Below are positions 1 through 9,487 of a stretch of 64,000 nt of DNA, one piece after another. A program made the translations under genes and the position numbers. The notes under the pieces are model-generated. The model saw only the letters and a list, made by a program, of their open reading frames with translations. It was not told the DNA's origin and did no database searches. Position 1 is the first letter of the stretch. Each line of letters begins with the position of its first letter. This stretch comes from Andalucia godoyi. Its lineage: Eukaryota > Discoba > Jakobea > Jakobida > Andaluciidae. The stretch lies in the NCBI GenBank assembly GCA_009859145.1, contig VRVR01000032.1, forward strand, positions 90,854 through 154,853, written 5' to 3'.

Positions 1-3000
1 GTTGTCATTTCCAAGAAGCATCTCATTCAAAATTTCTGGCTTGGTAACGAGAATACGAGCATCCTCGTTCAAGCTATCCTCGCCAGATGCAAACCCGATC
101 ATTGGACTCTTATTGTCCGATACATTCGACATCTGCATCAAACCAAAGACTTCAGAATATGTCTGTGTAACCAAAGGACCCGATGGAGCAACGAAAACGA
201 CTCGACCAGTCGAATCTTCACGCAGGATGCGCTCCATGACTACATACGACAAGAAAGACTTTCCGACAGATGTAGGACCCACAACTAGCGAGGACACATT
301 TGCACAAATGGCCTCCATCAAACGAATCTGCCAGAGATCGGGCTCAAACTGAACAGATCCTCGGATACAGTCCATCATGGCACGCTGGGAGACGTTCAAC
401 GGGATGATTTGCTCCGTTCCATCAGCGTCAATGATATTTTCCTTGTCATCAAACGCTGAAACGCACAGTCGGAGCGCACGAGCCTTCTTAGCAACCTGCA
501 GATGGGCGTGCTTCTTGTAAAACAAATTGTTCAGCCGAAGGATGCGCTTGGGGTCGTGCTTAGGAGAAGACCACTCCAAGTCGTCAGGGATCTCGACCAG
601 CTGCTGCAACACGGTTCTCTTCTTTGCCACAGGCCCACGAAGTTCCTCCACGCTTTTTCCTTGTTTCGCTGCTTCTTTCTTTTCTTTCTCTTCTTTGATC
701 TTCAGCAACATCTTTTCCTTGCTGCTCAAGGGTTTTTCTTTTTCCTTCTTCTCCTTCTTTTTCCCTCCTTTCACATTTGCATCCGCCTCGTCCGCTTCAG
801 TGGATATCTCCTCCACTTCGGGTTTCGGAATCTTCTCCATGAGAGAGACCATATCCAAGAAACGATCGCGAAGCTCGTCCCTGACCTTTTTGTCCGTTTT
901 TTTCTTCTTTGCCTCTTCCAGAAACGCAGGAATAAACAGGGTTCGCGGGTCTTTGCCGCCATTCAGCGATTTTGCGTATTCCGCAAGGCGGTTTGCCTTC
1001 TGGGACAGCTTTCGTTGATACCGCTTCAATGCTCGCGCATCGGTGGGAATCTTTGGTTTTTCCGTTTCCCAAATTGCCTTCATGGCTCCATTCCACTTGT
1101 ATCGATCGCGGAAGCCATCAAGAAATCCAAGGTATTTCTTCTCTGCAGCGTCTGCCTCTCCTTTGCCCATCAGATCCGCCATAGCTTTAACGTCTACACC
1201 GAGCACCGTTTGAATGACAGTATGTTCGAGTGGCAACAATCGACTAACAGGAATGGCGGCCGCGTCGCGAGGCTTTTCGGGAGACTCTCTGATGAACTGC
1301 CCAAGAAGCCGCCCGTCCATCGAAAGCACAAACGTCTCGAAATCTTCCGATCCATAATTCTTTAGGAGAATGGCGGTGGAGAAGCCCGCAGACTGGACAA
1401 ACGCAGCCACTTCTCTACCAACGGCCGACTCCGAGGGCGAATCCGAAATCGACATGGCTTCCATTTGCTCTGTGACTTCTTCTTCGTCAGAGACCATGTC
1501 CTCCCAGTCGTCGACTGGTTCTTCATCATCGTCCCACGATTCTGGAACTTCATTTTCCGCCTCCTGCTCAACGTACAGCGTGGCTGATGATGCATCCGCT
1601 CCGCCTGCTTCGCCAGTCCACACACCAGGCCTCGAGGAAACTGTCCCGGTATGACCGGAGAACAGCTGATTGATGGTCGAAAGCTGTGACTTGGAAAGCC
1701 GAATCATGACAGCCGAGACAAAACGAGGATCTAGAATGTCAAAGACGCACTGCAATTGTTCGGACTCGAACTTTGCGAAATCTACGGATTCCAAAAGGAT
1801 TCTAGACATGGACGAAAGTAGGACCTCGGTTGCGGACACGATAAATGCTTCTGATGCGCCTGGCGCAATCTGGTCGAGATGAACCAGCCGAATCTCCAAA
1901 GGCGCATTGTATTGCAGGTAGAGGGCGACGGTGAGAGTTTGCAGAAAAGCTTCCGCAACAGCCGAACCCTTCAGCGGGGACAGCAACTTCAACTCCCGCA
2001 CGATATGTTGCACAAGCTCGTCCTTGGAAGAAACCGGGGCTGCAGGCGACTTTTTGGGAAGCGGATTCACGTGCGAGAAGACCGCGCGATGTACATTCTC
2101 TAAAGACGCCGAAGTAAAGCTGAACGCTCGTTCTAGTTCTAAAAGCGTCTTCTCCTTCTGCATGATAAATAACGAAAACGTCAATGTCGACGCAGAAAAG
2201 TCGATGGAGTGAATGTCTGCCACTGAGATACGCTCCAACAATGTTCCCAGAGCAAGCAAATCAGTCATCGACATCAAGTCCGAGCGAAGAGGGAAATTCG
2301 CCCGGTTGTACTTCAAGTCGGCGACAACTGCGAAAATTCTGCGCGTCCGCAAAAACGTCCGCCATTCGGCGGTGTACCAGGACACAAAAGTCAACACGCT
2401 TTTGCCAAAGAATGACAAGTACCGCATTGTAGCTTGTCGCAGCAGCAAGTATTGATACGGAAACTTGGCCCGGTAAGAGTTTAACAACGACGGATCGACA
2501 TGCGAGGACGCCATCAAATCCGTAATATCAGAGCCGGTGACGGACGATGCGTCTGCGGTGTCCGTCGAGACGGATGCCGCATCCGACATGGAAATCAGCT
2601 GCGAGACCTCGGTGACGTCTCCCGCACCAGTTCTCCAATTGGTCTGGTCCGCTGATTCACCGCCAAGCTCATCCTTGTCCTTGTCAGTGTCTTTGCGTCG
2701 AGACACGTCCTCCTCCTCCTCATGATCTTCTTCCGCGGCAGCAGAAGTCTCACTTGCCGCAGCAATAGCCGGGGCAGCATCCTCGGCATCCGCATCGTCC
2801 AAGTCCGCAGCAGCGCGCGCCAGGGCCTCTTCTTGGTTGGCCAGCGACGACTCCTGCGCAAGTTCCTCGTGAAAAGCGTCCAGCAAGTATTTAGACAGCG
2901 CAGCGCTCCTCTCCGAAAAAGATGTTCCAGGCACATCACGCTGCAAAACAGCTAGTTTTCTGTGGTCCTTTCCAAACTCATCGAAAGACACAAAGTCGTA

Positions 3001-3201
3001 GCGGATCTTCCTGTCGTTGAGCAAGCACAAGAACCGCTCAATCTGGGAAAGAACAGAAATGAACGATATTCCACCATATTCAGTCGATAGCGAAGAGTGC
3101 TCAAGAGCCCATGAGATCAGAGAGTCAAGATCAATGACCAATGCCTCTCCAATATCCGCCTCTCGATGAAACTCGGACTGAAGACCCGTTGAAAGCCTCA
3201 T
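1..3201 (-). CDS. DDX60-like: DDX60-like DExH-box (Ski2-type) RNA helicase, 3' part outside the window
   Basis: The reading frame runs without a stop from the ATG at 3201 to the left edge, about 1067 codons, so the C-terminus is missing. The N-terminus (residues ~15-60) resembles the DDX60 N-terminal segment (GGISFISVLSQIERFLCLL). A long acidic linker follows, then a Lys-rich stretch. The helicase starts near residue 960 with a Q-motif-like FEPDLWQIRLM and Walker A GPTSVGKS (K981), followed by motif Ia VFVAPSGPLVTQ. DDX60 proteins are cytosolic RNA helicases related to Ski2, linked in animals to RNA decay and innate sensing; the role in a protist is unknown. No other in-frame ATG lies between 3201 and the upstream stop at 3274-3276. 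The ATG at 3257 is in another frame and makes a 19-codon upstream ORF. Helicase identity is sure, the DDX60 assignment likely. Confidence 0.8.
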   Translation of the reverse strand, partial: MRLSTGLQSEFHREADIGEALVIDLDSLISWALEHSSLSTEYGGISFISVLSQIERFLCLLNDRKIRYDFVSFDEFGKDHRKLAVLQRDVPGTSFSERSAALSKYLLDAFHEELAQESSLANQEEALARAAADLDDADAEDAAPAIAAASETSAAAEEDHEEEEDVSRRKDTDKDKDELGGESADQTNWRTGAGDVTEVSQLISMSDAASVSTDTADASSVTGSDITDLMASSHVDPSLLNSYRAKFPYQYLLLRQATMRYLSFFGKSVLTFVSWYTAEWRTFLRTRRIFAVVADLKYNRANFPLRSDLMSMTDLLALGTLLERISVADIHSIDFSASTLTFSLFIMQKEKTLLELERAFSFTSASLENVHRAVFSHVNPLPKKSPAAPVSSKDELVQHIVRELKLLSPLKGSAVAEAFLQTLTVALYLQYNAPLEIRLVHLDQIAPGASEAFIVSATEVLLSSMSRILLESVDFAKFESEQLQCVFDILDPRFVSAVMIRLSKSQLSTINQLFSGHTGTVSSRPGVWTGEAGGADASSATLYVEQEAENEVPESWDDDEEPVDDWEDMVSDEEEVTEQMEAMSISDSPSESAVGREVAAFVQSAGFSTAILLKNYGSEDFETFVLSMDGRLLGQFIRESPEKPRDAAAIPVSRLLPLEHTVIQTVLGVDVKAMADLMGKGEADAAEKKYLGFLDGFRDRYKWNGAMKAIWETEKPKIPTDARALKRYQRKLSQKANRLAEYAKSLNGGKDPRTLFIPAFLEEAKKKKTDKKVRDELRDRFLDMVSLMEKIPKPEVEEISTEADEADANVKGGKKKEKKEKEKPLSSKEKMLLKIKEEKEKKEAAKQGKSVEELRGPVAKKRTVLQQLVEIPDDLEWSSPKHDPKRILRLNNLFYKKHAHLQVAKKARALRLCVSAFDDKENIIDADGTEQIIPLNVSQRAMMDCIRGSVQFEPDLWQIRLMEAICANVSSLVVGPTSVGKSFLSYVVMERILREDSTGRVVFVAPSGPLVTQTYSEVFGLMQMSNVSDNKSPMIGFASGEDSLNEDARILVTKPEILNEMLLGNDN

Positions 3202-3759
3202 GAATGAGTTGAAAATTGAGAAATCAGAACCATCTGCATTTCGATTCGTCGCACTCATTCTTACGATGCTTGTCCTATTCTTGGTTTTTTCGAAATTAAT
3301 TCTTTTTTTTTCCCTCCTCTTCCTTCTTCTCTTTACTGCAAAATTTATTAAAAACGTCGGTTTTGAATAACTTATGAATCAGAAGACAGGAAAGAAGGAG
3401 GAAAAGAAAGGGAAAAGAAAGAGAAAAGAAATACAGAGATTGATTGAACGCGGGACTTGGATTGGTCTTGGAGTAAGTGGAGGAGGAGGGTCGAGGTCTA
3501 ATATTTCCACCTTCCAAATGGCTCGACCAAACGAATGCCCGAAGCGCGAACACTTTTGCTGCCTCGTTTCAACCCAGCCTCGGGTGCTTTTCACAGGATC
3601 ATGCATCACGTGATGCTAATGCTATGGGTTTTCTTTCTGTTTCCTGTCGTACAGTGGTGGTGGTCCGTGCTCTGCTTCCCCGTTTTGAGTTTTGTTTCCT
3701 TCTTGGACGCCATGCGAGCCGCAAGAGTCACCTCTCAGGACCAAGATCGCGGAATCCCA
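3202..3759. other. Divergent intergenic region between the helicase and MRS2 genes
   Basis: This spacer must hold both promoters. It contains A/T- and purine-rich tracts (3300-3440) and the upstream ORF of the helicase (3257-3198). An in-frame but probably untranslated or optional extension of MRS2 starts at 3535. No other gene is seen. Confidence 0.5.
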
Positions 3760-5238
3760 ATGTGGCAGCGTCAGAGTGTGCGGTGCATTGCGCAGCGTAC
3801 ACTGCAGCTTCTTCCTGCAACAACCCCGATCCGTCTTCACCGCGTGCTGCCGTGCTCCTCTCACTTTCGCTCTGAACCACGACCGATGCAACAGCTCTCG
3901 TCGACAGTGGTGATGACCGCGACGACGACGACGAAGAAGATGAACATGAAGGCGAGGATGAAAGTGGAGGTGGAGACGACGCCAGCTGCTCATTGTAAAG
4001 CGCTTGTGCGATGCTATTCGACGTTTCATAGTCCTCTTCCATGCATAGCCATGGCGATGCAAAGTGCAAGTCCATGGAGTCATGTGGGTGCGGGTGGTGT
4101 TGTGAGGTATGGAGGAGGTTTCCGATACTATGCGCAGAATCGTCGGAGTGAGAATGATGTTGATGACCCTGAAAACAGTGCGCTCCCTGTGCCCGGAGAT
4201 GACGACGGTGGGGTTGAAGAGTCCACGACTGCGCCGCCGCCAGCTGCAAATTCAGAGCTTGAGACGTTCAAATCGATTCCGCTGTCGGTTGTGATCTGCA
4301 AAGAGGGAACCGTTCCGTACCATGCCGCGATGACCAAGCAGGAGCTTTCGCAGGTTTGCAAGCTTGGGGCTCGGGATCTGCGAGCGATTGACCCTACGTT
4401 CCGACGACAGATTTCATCCATCCTGCCTCGGCAATCGGCTATTATCTTCAATGTCGAGCCGCTAAAGGCTATCATCATGCACGATCGAGTCATCATCTTT
4501 GAGCCGCAGTCCGTGCATGTAAAACAGCTTCTTCCGCTGCTGAAATCGCGAATCGAGTCGTCCGTGGGGAACTCTCCTTCGTCACAGCAGCCTTTTGAAT
4601 TGAAGGCTTTGGAAGCAATGCTCATTCATGTGTGTCAGTTTTTCGACGTGTCTCTCGCGCGGCTCATGCCAGAAATCGACGTTGTTCTCGAGTCGTTGTA
4701 CACACAGTCGTCGGGTGCACTGTCTTCGTCTCTCCAGCGATTGCTTCCGTTGAAGAAGTCTCTGGGAAATTTCCAGGCGTCTGTGCAGGAAATCGTCACC
4801 GCGTTGAATGATCTTCTCGATTCCGACGAGGACATGGTCGAGATGTACTTGACCACCAAGGCGATGTTGGGCCACCGCAGACGAATCGACCAGCATCAGG
4901 AAGCCGAAGTTCTTCTGGAAACATACGTCATGACCGTCGAGGAAATTGCTCATCGAGCTTCACAGCTGAAGGGCACGATTCAAAGTACACAGGACGTCTT
5001 GAACATTCACTTGGCTGACGTGCGAAACGAGCTGATGAGGTTCAATCTCATCCTGTCGTCAGGGACGTTTGCAATCACGTGCGGTTCTATCGTGTCGGGC
5101 ATCTTTGGAATGAATCTGCTTTCCTCTCTCGAGGATTCCTCGATGGCCTTCTTTGTCGTTTCAGGGACCATTGCAGTCATCTCCTCCACGGTGTTTATTT
5201 CCGCCCTGCGATATTGCGCGAAGAAGAAGATTCTGTAG
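3760..5238 (+). CDS. MRS2: MRS2/CorA-type mitochondrial magnesium channel
   Basis: The 492-residue product is a CorA-superfamily Mg2+ channel of the MRS2 type, expected in the mitochondrial inner membrane. The C-terminus has two membrane helices with the GMN selectivity motif at the end of the first (GIFGMN, G450 in this numbering). Before it lie a long helical region and the MRS2 core (CKLGARDLRAIDP, then FNVEPLKAIIMHDRVIIF), which is diagnostic of MRS2 rather than bacterial CorA. The ATG at 3760 is preferred because MWQRQSVRCIAQRTLQLL looks like a mitochondrial presequence rich in Arg and lacking acidic residues. In-frame ATGs at 3535 and 3712 would add a hydrophobic stretch unusual for the family. 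Its stop lies 131 bp from the convergent COQ8 stop. Confidence 0.9.
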   Translation: MWQRQSVRCIAQRTLQLLPATTPIRLHRVLPCSSHFRSEPRPMQQLSSTVVMTATTTTKKMNMKARMKVEVETTPAAHCKALVRCYSTFHSPLPCIAMAMQSASPWSHVGAGGVVRYGGGFRYYAQNRRSENDVDDPENSALPVPGDDDGGVEESTTAPPPAANSELETFKSIPLSVVICKEGTVPYHAAMTKQELSQVCKLGARDLRAIDPTFRRQISSILPRQSAIIFNVEPLKAIIMHDRVIIFEPQSVHVKQLLPLLKSRIESSVGNSPSSQQPFELKALEAMLIHVCQFFDVSLARLMPEIDVVLESLYTQSSGALSSSLQRLLPLKKSLGNFQASVQEIVTALNDLLDSDEDMVEMYLTTKAMLGHRRRIDQHQEAEVLLETYVMTVEEIAHRASQLKGTIQSTQDVLNIHLADVRNELMRFNLILSSGTFAITCGSIVSGIFGMNLLSSLEDSSMAFFVVSGTIAVISSTVFISALRYCAKKKIL

Positions 5239-5369
5239 ATATAGATGGAATATTCCATGGGAAACCCCCGGTTTTTTGTACATTTGCATTTCTTTTTTGA
5301 GTTTCTCCTTTTTCCTATTCCTCCCTTTTTTCTTTCAATACATGCGCCAATAAAGTGAACGGGCCCCGC

Positions 5370-7364
5370 TTACGGCAACGACTGTTCTGCGTCGAACTGG
5401 TATTTCGTGTATGTCTCCATGAAGATGTCTCTGCATGGGATCGAAGCGTTGAGGCGGAAACAAGTCAAGAATGCTCCGGAGAGCTTCCGATGCAGGGAAT
5501 ACGATTCAATCGGGGGCGGAGTCAGTCGTCCTTCCAGCATTGTCGGAACGAGCTTGTTGATGCGCTTTGTTGCCTGGTGCCGCTTGAAATCATATATACC
5601 AGGATGCGAAAAGGGTTCTCCGACGATCATGACCGCCTCCACATGCGCCCGATTCATGGCATCGGACTCGTCTCCCGTCAAAAATCCCAGCTTGCGAGAC
5701 GACTTTAGAACAGCGTCAAAGTCTTTTTCGGCAGCACTGTGCACGACCTTCAGATACTCGTCCACAAACGCCTTTGGATACTCACGGCATGCACCAAAGT
5801 CAATCAAGTTCATGCGATCACTCCGTGGATCATAGAAAAAGTTGCCCCAGTTCGGGTCGGTTTGCATAAACCGAAATTCAAACAACTCCCGAAGGCACAG
5901 CCTCAGCAATCGGGCAGCGACTCGGTTGCGAACGTCTTGGTCAAGCTCGGCAACCCTGTCCACCGAAAATCCTTCCACAAACTCGGATGTAAACACACGT
6001 CTTGTGGACAGCTCGTCCACGACTGTTGGCACATAGAAATCACCATCGGCTGCCAGCATCTGCTTCATTCGTTTCGACGACTGAGCCTCGATGCGGTAGT
6101 CGCACTCTTCATGCAACTCTTTCCGAGCCACCTGGATTGCAGAATCCACAAACATTCCTTTCGGAAGTATATTTGCAACTGAAATGATTCGCTTGAGATT
6201 ATTTAGATCGGAGTCAATGGACTCGGCGACCCCCGGATACTGAACCTTGACGGCAACATCCATCCCGCCAATTGTCCTCGCTCGATGAACCTGTCCAATG
6301 GACGCTGCTGCGATGGGGTCCTCGTCAAATGACTCGAATTTCTCCCTCCACTTGCTGCCGAGCTCCTTCTCGAGCTGAAAGAACAACTGCTTTTTGGGCA
6401 TGATATCCGCCTGCTGGCGGACGCGATCAAGAACCTTTTGAATCTGCGGTGGAATCAGCGCATCGTCTTGAATGGAGATAATCTGGCCAAGTTTTAATGC
6501 TGCTCCACGCATTCTGCACAGCGTGGCAGCCAATCGCTCTGCATTCTTTTCAGACAAGAAGTTCGAAAACGTTGACGGCTGGGAGGCAGCCTCCACTTCC
6601 ACAGCGCTTGTCCGTGCAGAAGAGGCAGGCGCTGAGGCTGCAGGCAGTACATTCGAATGGATGTTGTTGAATCCAAGTGCATTGGAAACTACGTTGGAAA
6701 CCGCGCCCATTGCCATGCGAGTAGCCAGGCCAGAAAACCCCAGAAATCGGGAAATTGACGACGACGGAACCGCACGTTCTTGGAACACTCGCTTCGGTCT
6801 GTCAAAACTCTGCAGAATAGAGGGATCCAGCGGCTTCCAAAACGCAGCTGGTTCTTCTTTTCCTCCCATCCCCGCTCCTATCTGCTGAGAGACAACTGGG
6901 GCCAAGGTCTCTTGATGGATCGCCAGAGACGGCACCATCTCGACATTCGCAACGTTGATGGCTGCATTCTCTGCTCGCAGGACAGCCATCTCATGCGGTG
7001 GATCCAGCAATTCTGTAATTTCCGCCGCAGGGCTTTGTTGCTGCAGCACAGCAGAAGATGTCGCATCAACGTGTGCAACAGGCTTCAATTCATGATGTTG
7101 TCGCGGTTCGCGAGATACCAAACTAGGATCCACAGACTGCGAAGGTCCCACGTCGCCCACGTGCGGGACATATGACGCACTAAATGTGTCAGGCGTGGTC
7201 TGGTGAAGATCCTGACGGAACACGGATGCGCTCGAACACGACGGAACCTGTCGTGACATTGAAGATACTGCAAGATCGGTCTGTGCATTGTGCAGCATGT
7301 GACGAAGCACATATTGCGCTCCTTCAAGGACTTGTGCAGCGTCTCTTAATCGCTGCATCGGCAT
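5370..7364 (-). CDS. COQ8: COQ8/ADCK3-type atypical kinase (ABC1K family)
   Basis: This 664-residue protein belongs to the ABC1/COQ8 family, atypical kinases/ATPases needed for coenzyme Q synthesis on the matrix side of the mitochondrial inner membrane. The family marks are all visible: KLGQ (K291-Q294) of the KxGQ motif, the Ala-rich loop AAASIGQVH (352-360) that replaces the Gly-rich loop, the VAIK-like lysine K373, QTDPNWGNFF (D503, N508) and DFG (522-524). The C-terminal part, including PPPIESYSLHRKLSGAFL, closely follows animal COQ8A/B. The first ~270 residues are poorly conserved, with a helical start suitable for mitochondrial import. The ATG at 7364 is the first in frame. It is transcribed convergently to MRS2 and in the same direction as OMA1 upstream. 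Confidence 0.92.
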   Translation of the reverse strand: MPMQRLRDAAQVLEGAQYVLRHMLHNAQTDLAVSSMSRQVPSCSSASVFRQDLHQTTPDTFSASYVPHVGDVGPSQSVDPSLVSREPRQHHELKPVAHVDATSSAVLQQQSPAAEITELLDPPHEMAVLRAENAAINVANVEMVPSLAIHQETLAPVVSQQIGAGMGGKEEPAAFWKPLDPSILQSFDRPKRVFQERAVPSSSISRFLGFSGLATRMAMGAVSNVVSNALGFNNIHSNVLPAASAPASSARTSAVEVEAASQPSTFSNFLSEKNAERLAATLCRMRGAALKLGQIISIQDDALIPPQIQKVLDRVRQQADIMPKKQLFFQLEKELGSKWREKFESFDEDPIAAASIGQVHRARTIGGMDVAVKVQYPGVAESIDSDLNNLKRIISVANILPKGMFVDSAIQVARKELHEECDYRIEAQSSKRMKQMLAADGDFYVPTVVDELSTRRVFTSEFVEGFSVDRVAELDQDVRNRVAARLLRLCLRELFEFRFMQTDPNWGNFFYDPRSDRMNLIDFGACREYPKAFVDEYLKVVHSAAEKDFDAVLKSSRKLGFLTGDESDAMNRAHVEAVMIVGEPFSHPGIYDFKRHQATKRINKLVPTMLEGRLTPPPIESYSLHRKLSGAFLTCFRLNASIPCRDIFMETYTKYQFDAEQSLP

Positions 7365-7724
7365 CTCAACGCAACAACTCGATTGTGCACTGGAAGAAAG
7401 TCAGGCACGATACACGGGGGGGAGAATAAAACATTCAAAAACGCGAGTGCCATGGGCAACAAATCACGTACAAAAAAAGTCTGCAGCGAAAAAGAGCATA
7501 TGAGAAAAGGCTTTGCTCAAGTTCAGAAACTCTACGGCAGTGACCTGAGGGAGAGAGTAAAGGAACCAAGGACGGAGCGCAGAAGGGTGCGTTAGAACGT
7601 GGGTGGACGGTGTAAGAAGGAGTAAATTTGTGCATCTGTTGGGTGTTTATTATTCATTAATTAGAGATCTTCCCTTGTCTTGGATGAAGAAAGGGCGGCA
7701 CTGAGACGCCGAAGGTGCGTCTGT
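7365..7724. other. Spacer between OMA1 3' end and COQ8 start
   Basis: These 360 bp should hold the OMA1 3' UTR/polyadenylation region and the COQ8 promoter. A short open frame near 7400-7595 is Lys/Arg-rich without recognisable similarity. I see no gene. Confidence 0.4.
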
Positions 7725-8861
7725 CTACGAAGCGAAACGTGATGGAAAGATGGATCGTACTCCAGATCGAAATGCAGCAAAGTCCTCGTTTCCTGAGCAG
7801 TGATCTGCACGGATCTGCATGGCTTCTTCAAGATGCTTCTGGATGTTCTGAATGCGGTCGTCGGAGACCGGGTGTGTGCTGAGATAGGCGCCGATAGCTG
7901 ATCGCGAGTCGCCCTTTCCGAGTTTGCGAAACACCTTTGGGGCTGAGCTGGGATCGTAGCACGCCCGAGCCATGAGAATGAGCCCCATGCGATCCGCCTC
8001 GAGCTCCATCTTCCGCGAGTTTGGAAGCTCAAATGCGATTTGCGTAATGAGATTGTAGAAGAATCGCACGTCGCCGACGGTAAGCATCAGTGCGTAGTAC
8101 AGAATGTTCAGTATTTTTCCGTATGAGAGTTTCTCTGCAGAGTGGCGCAGAATGGCATGTGAAACTTCATGGCCCATCACAGCAGAGAGCTCTGCATCTG
8201 TCTCAATGATGCGGAACAAGCCAGAGTTCACAATTACCTTTCCGCCAGGAAGACACGCGGCGTTCACACTCGGATCTTCCACAACATGAAATTCAAATTT
8301 GAACTGCGGTTTGTCGGCCACCGCAGCGATTCGAGATCCAACTTCCGCAACTCGGCGAGAGAAGACATGGCTTGCAGGCAGCACTTTGGATCTCGCCAGC
8401 AGTTGTCGATAGTGTCTTTCCCCCAATTCAATTTCCGTCGCTTCGGTAACATCCATGATGCGCAGACGGTCCGAGAAAGGCACCCGTTCAAGATGAAACA
8501 CCACATACACCCCCAAGCCAACAGACCCCACAACAAGAATTGTGTGTTGACGCGACCACTGAAATCGCGGCGGATTCACATTCGTATGGTTACTGTCATC
8601 CTCGCGATTGCGGTCATTGTCACGACTATCATGCCCCGGCTTGCCGGAATGACTTTTGGAGGTAAGAGGGATGAGCGGCTGAGCCTGGCTCTTTCGGGGA
8701 AACGATGGATTTTGCGGTGGCTGTTGCTGCCACCATGGGGAACTGGAAAGCAAGCGACACGGCGCTGGTCGAACAGCTCCCATTCTTGCGGGGAGACAGC
8801 ACCCATTCGATGCTGCAAACGACCCAAATCGACGAGTCAGGAGCGACCAAGAGCGAATCAT
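7725..8861 (-). CDS. OMA1: OMA1-like mitochondrial M48 metalloprotease
   Basis: The 378-residue product is a peptidase family M48 zinc protease. The zinc site is HEVSH (H231, E232, H235) with the downstream glutamate in ELEADRMG (E288). A single hydrophobic segment (about 106-122) precedes the catalytic domain, and the N-terminus is Arg-rich with no acidic residues in the first ~70 positions, so import into the mitochondrial inner membrane is expected. The layout (one N-terminal membrane helix, M48C domain, AYLSTHPVSDDRI near the C-terminus) matches OMA1, the stress-activated protease that cleaves OPA1-type substrates, better than prenyl-CAAX protease Ste24. The start at 8861 is the first ATG in frame. 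Repeat copy A begins about 95 bp upstream and may touch its promoter. Confidence 0.85.
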   Translation of the reverse strand: MIRSWSLLTRRFGSFAASNGCCLPARMGAVRPAPCRLLSSSPWWQQQPPQNPSFPRKSQAQPLIPLTSKSHSGKPGHDSRDNDRNREDDSNHTNVNPPRFQWSRQHTILVVGSVGLGVYVVFHLERVPFSDRLRIMDVTEATEIELGERHYRQLLARSKVLPASHVFSRRVAEVGSRIAAVADKPQFKFEFHVVEDPSVNAACLPGGKVIVNSGLFRIIETDAELSAVMGHEVSHAILRHSAEKLSYGKILNILYYALMLTVGDVRFFYNLITQIAFELPNSRKMELEADRMGLILMARACYDPSSAPKVFRKLGKGDSRSAIGAYLSTHPVSDDRIQNIQKHLEEAMQIRADHCSGNEDFAAFRSGVRSIFPSRFAS

Positions 8862-8956
8862 GGCACTCTATCAGAAAGCGTTTCTTTTCCCAGACCACAC
8901 CTCCCCTACAAGACGGAAAGAGGCACATAGAACATTTACAAAACCGAAGAAGAATA

Positions 8957-9131
8957 ACACGTCATTGTCATGCATACGGAAAAGCATCCATAAGCAGACA
9001 CGGACTACACTGGCCGACACTAGCACGTTTTGTTTCACAGGGAATTCGTGCTTACGCACGCTCGGCCAAAATTCAGCCTGTGACACAGGCTCCGCATTTT
9101 CGACACTCTTTAACGCAGCATCTGTAGCCAT
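8957..9131 (-). pseudogene. Divergent short frame in repeat copy A (MATDAALK frame)
   Basis: Reading leftward from the ATG at 9131, both repeat copies keep the same start and a related sequence (MATDAALKSVENAEPVSQ here). The copy A frame continues past the repeat boundary to 8871 without recognisable content; copy B ends early through a single-base deletion. A conserved ATG diverging from the TnpB-like frame recalls the divergent tnpA/tnpB layout of IS605 elements. The fragment is too short to identify as a transposase, and it could simply be host sequence captured by the ancestor. Confidence 0.3.
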
Positions 9132-9191
9132 CTATTCTATCATTCGTGGGTTTCACTTTATTAATTCAAATATGGGCGTGAGTGCGCTGGG

Positions 9192-9356
9192 ATGACGCAC
9201 TCGCCTACGCCTACGCCGCCCGATACAGGGCCTCCTAGGTCCCGCAGACCTCCTAAGAGACCACGTGTCACTACGCCTGCTGCTAGGGCCGTCAGAATCA
9301 AAATGCACCCTTCTCAGGAACAACGTGTCACGCTGAGAAAGTGGCTCACATATTGA
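9192..9356 (+). pseudogene. N-terminal remnant of a TnpB/Fanzor-like nuclease (copy A)
   Basis: A 54-codon frame starts with a Pro/Thr-rich segment (MTHSPTPTPPDTGPPRS), then a nuclear-localisation-like RRPPKRPRV (19-27), then ARAVRIKMHPSQEQRVTLRK (31-50) and WLTY, then a stop. The last part follows the first helix-turn-helix signature of TnpB and Fanzor proteins: basic beta strand, Y/H-P-[TS]-x-x-Q, leucine, then K-W. The catalytic RuvC and zinc-finger parts are absent. In the -1 frame just after, HILIEIGNGARSIYLKSAVR could be a decayed continuation, because family members often have FG..R..YN..A here. This is motif recognition only. Confidence 0.5.
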
Positions 9357-9447
9357 TCGAGATTGGGAACGGAGCGCGGAGCATCTATCTGAAGAGCGCC
9401 GTGAGGCGTGTTGGGGGCCGATCCCCTTCCGGGCAACGGGATGCAAG

Positions 9448-9487
9448 ACTGAATATGCACGTCTATTCGTAGATATGCATGTTCAGT
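9448..9487. repeat. 40-nt terminal palindrome of repeat copy A
   Basis: An imperfect inverted repeat (actgaatatgca at the left, tgcatgttcagt at the right) with a short central spacer lies at the conserved end of the repeat. In copy B the arms are 13 bp and perfect. Such subterminal hairpins are typical of IS200/IS605-group ends recognised as single strands; that role is an inference here. Confidence 0.6.

Noticed and set aside
502-1365. Long plus-strand open frames opposite the helicase
   Set aside because: Phe/Ser/Leu-rich complements of the Lys/Glu-rich helicase linker; no start context or similarity.
3535-3759. Longer N-terminus for MRS2 from the ATG at 3535
   Set aside because: It would place a hydrophobic Trp/Phe/Leu-rich segment before the presequence-like MWQRQSVRCIAQR; not typical for MRS2. 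It cannot be excluded without transcript data.
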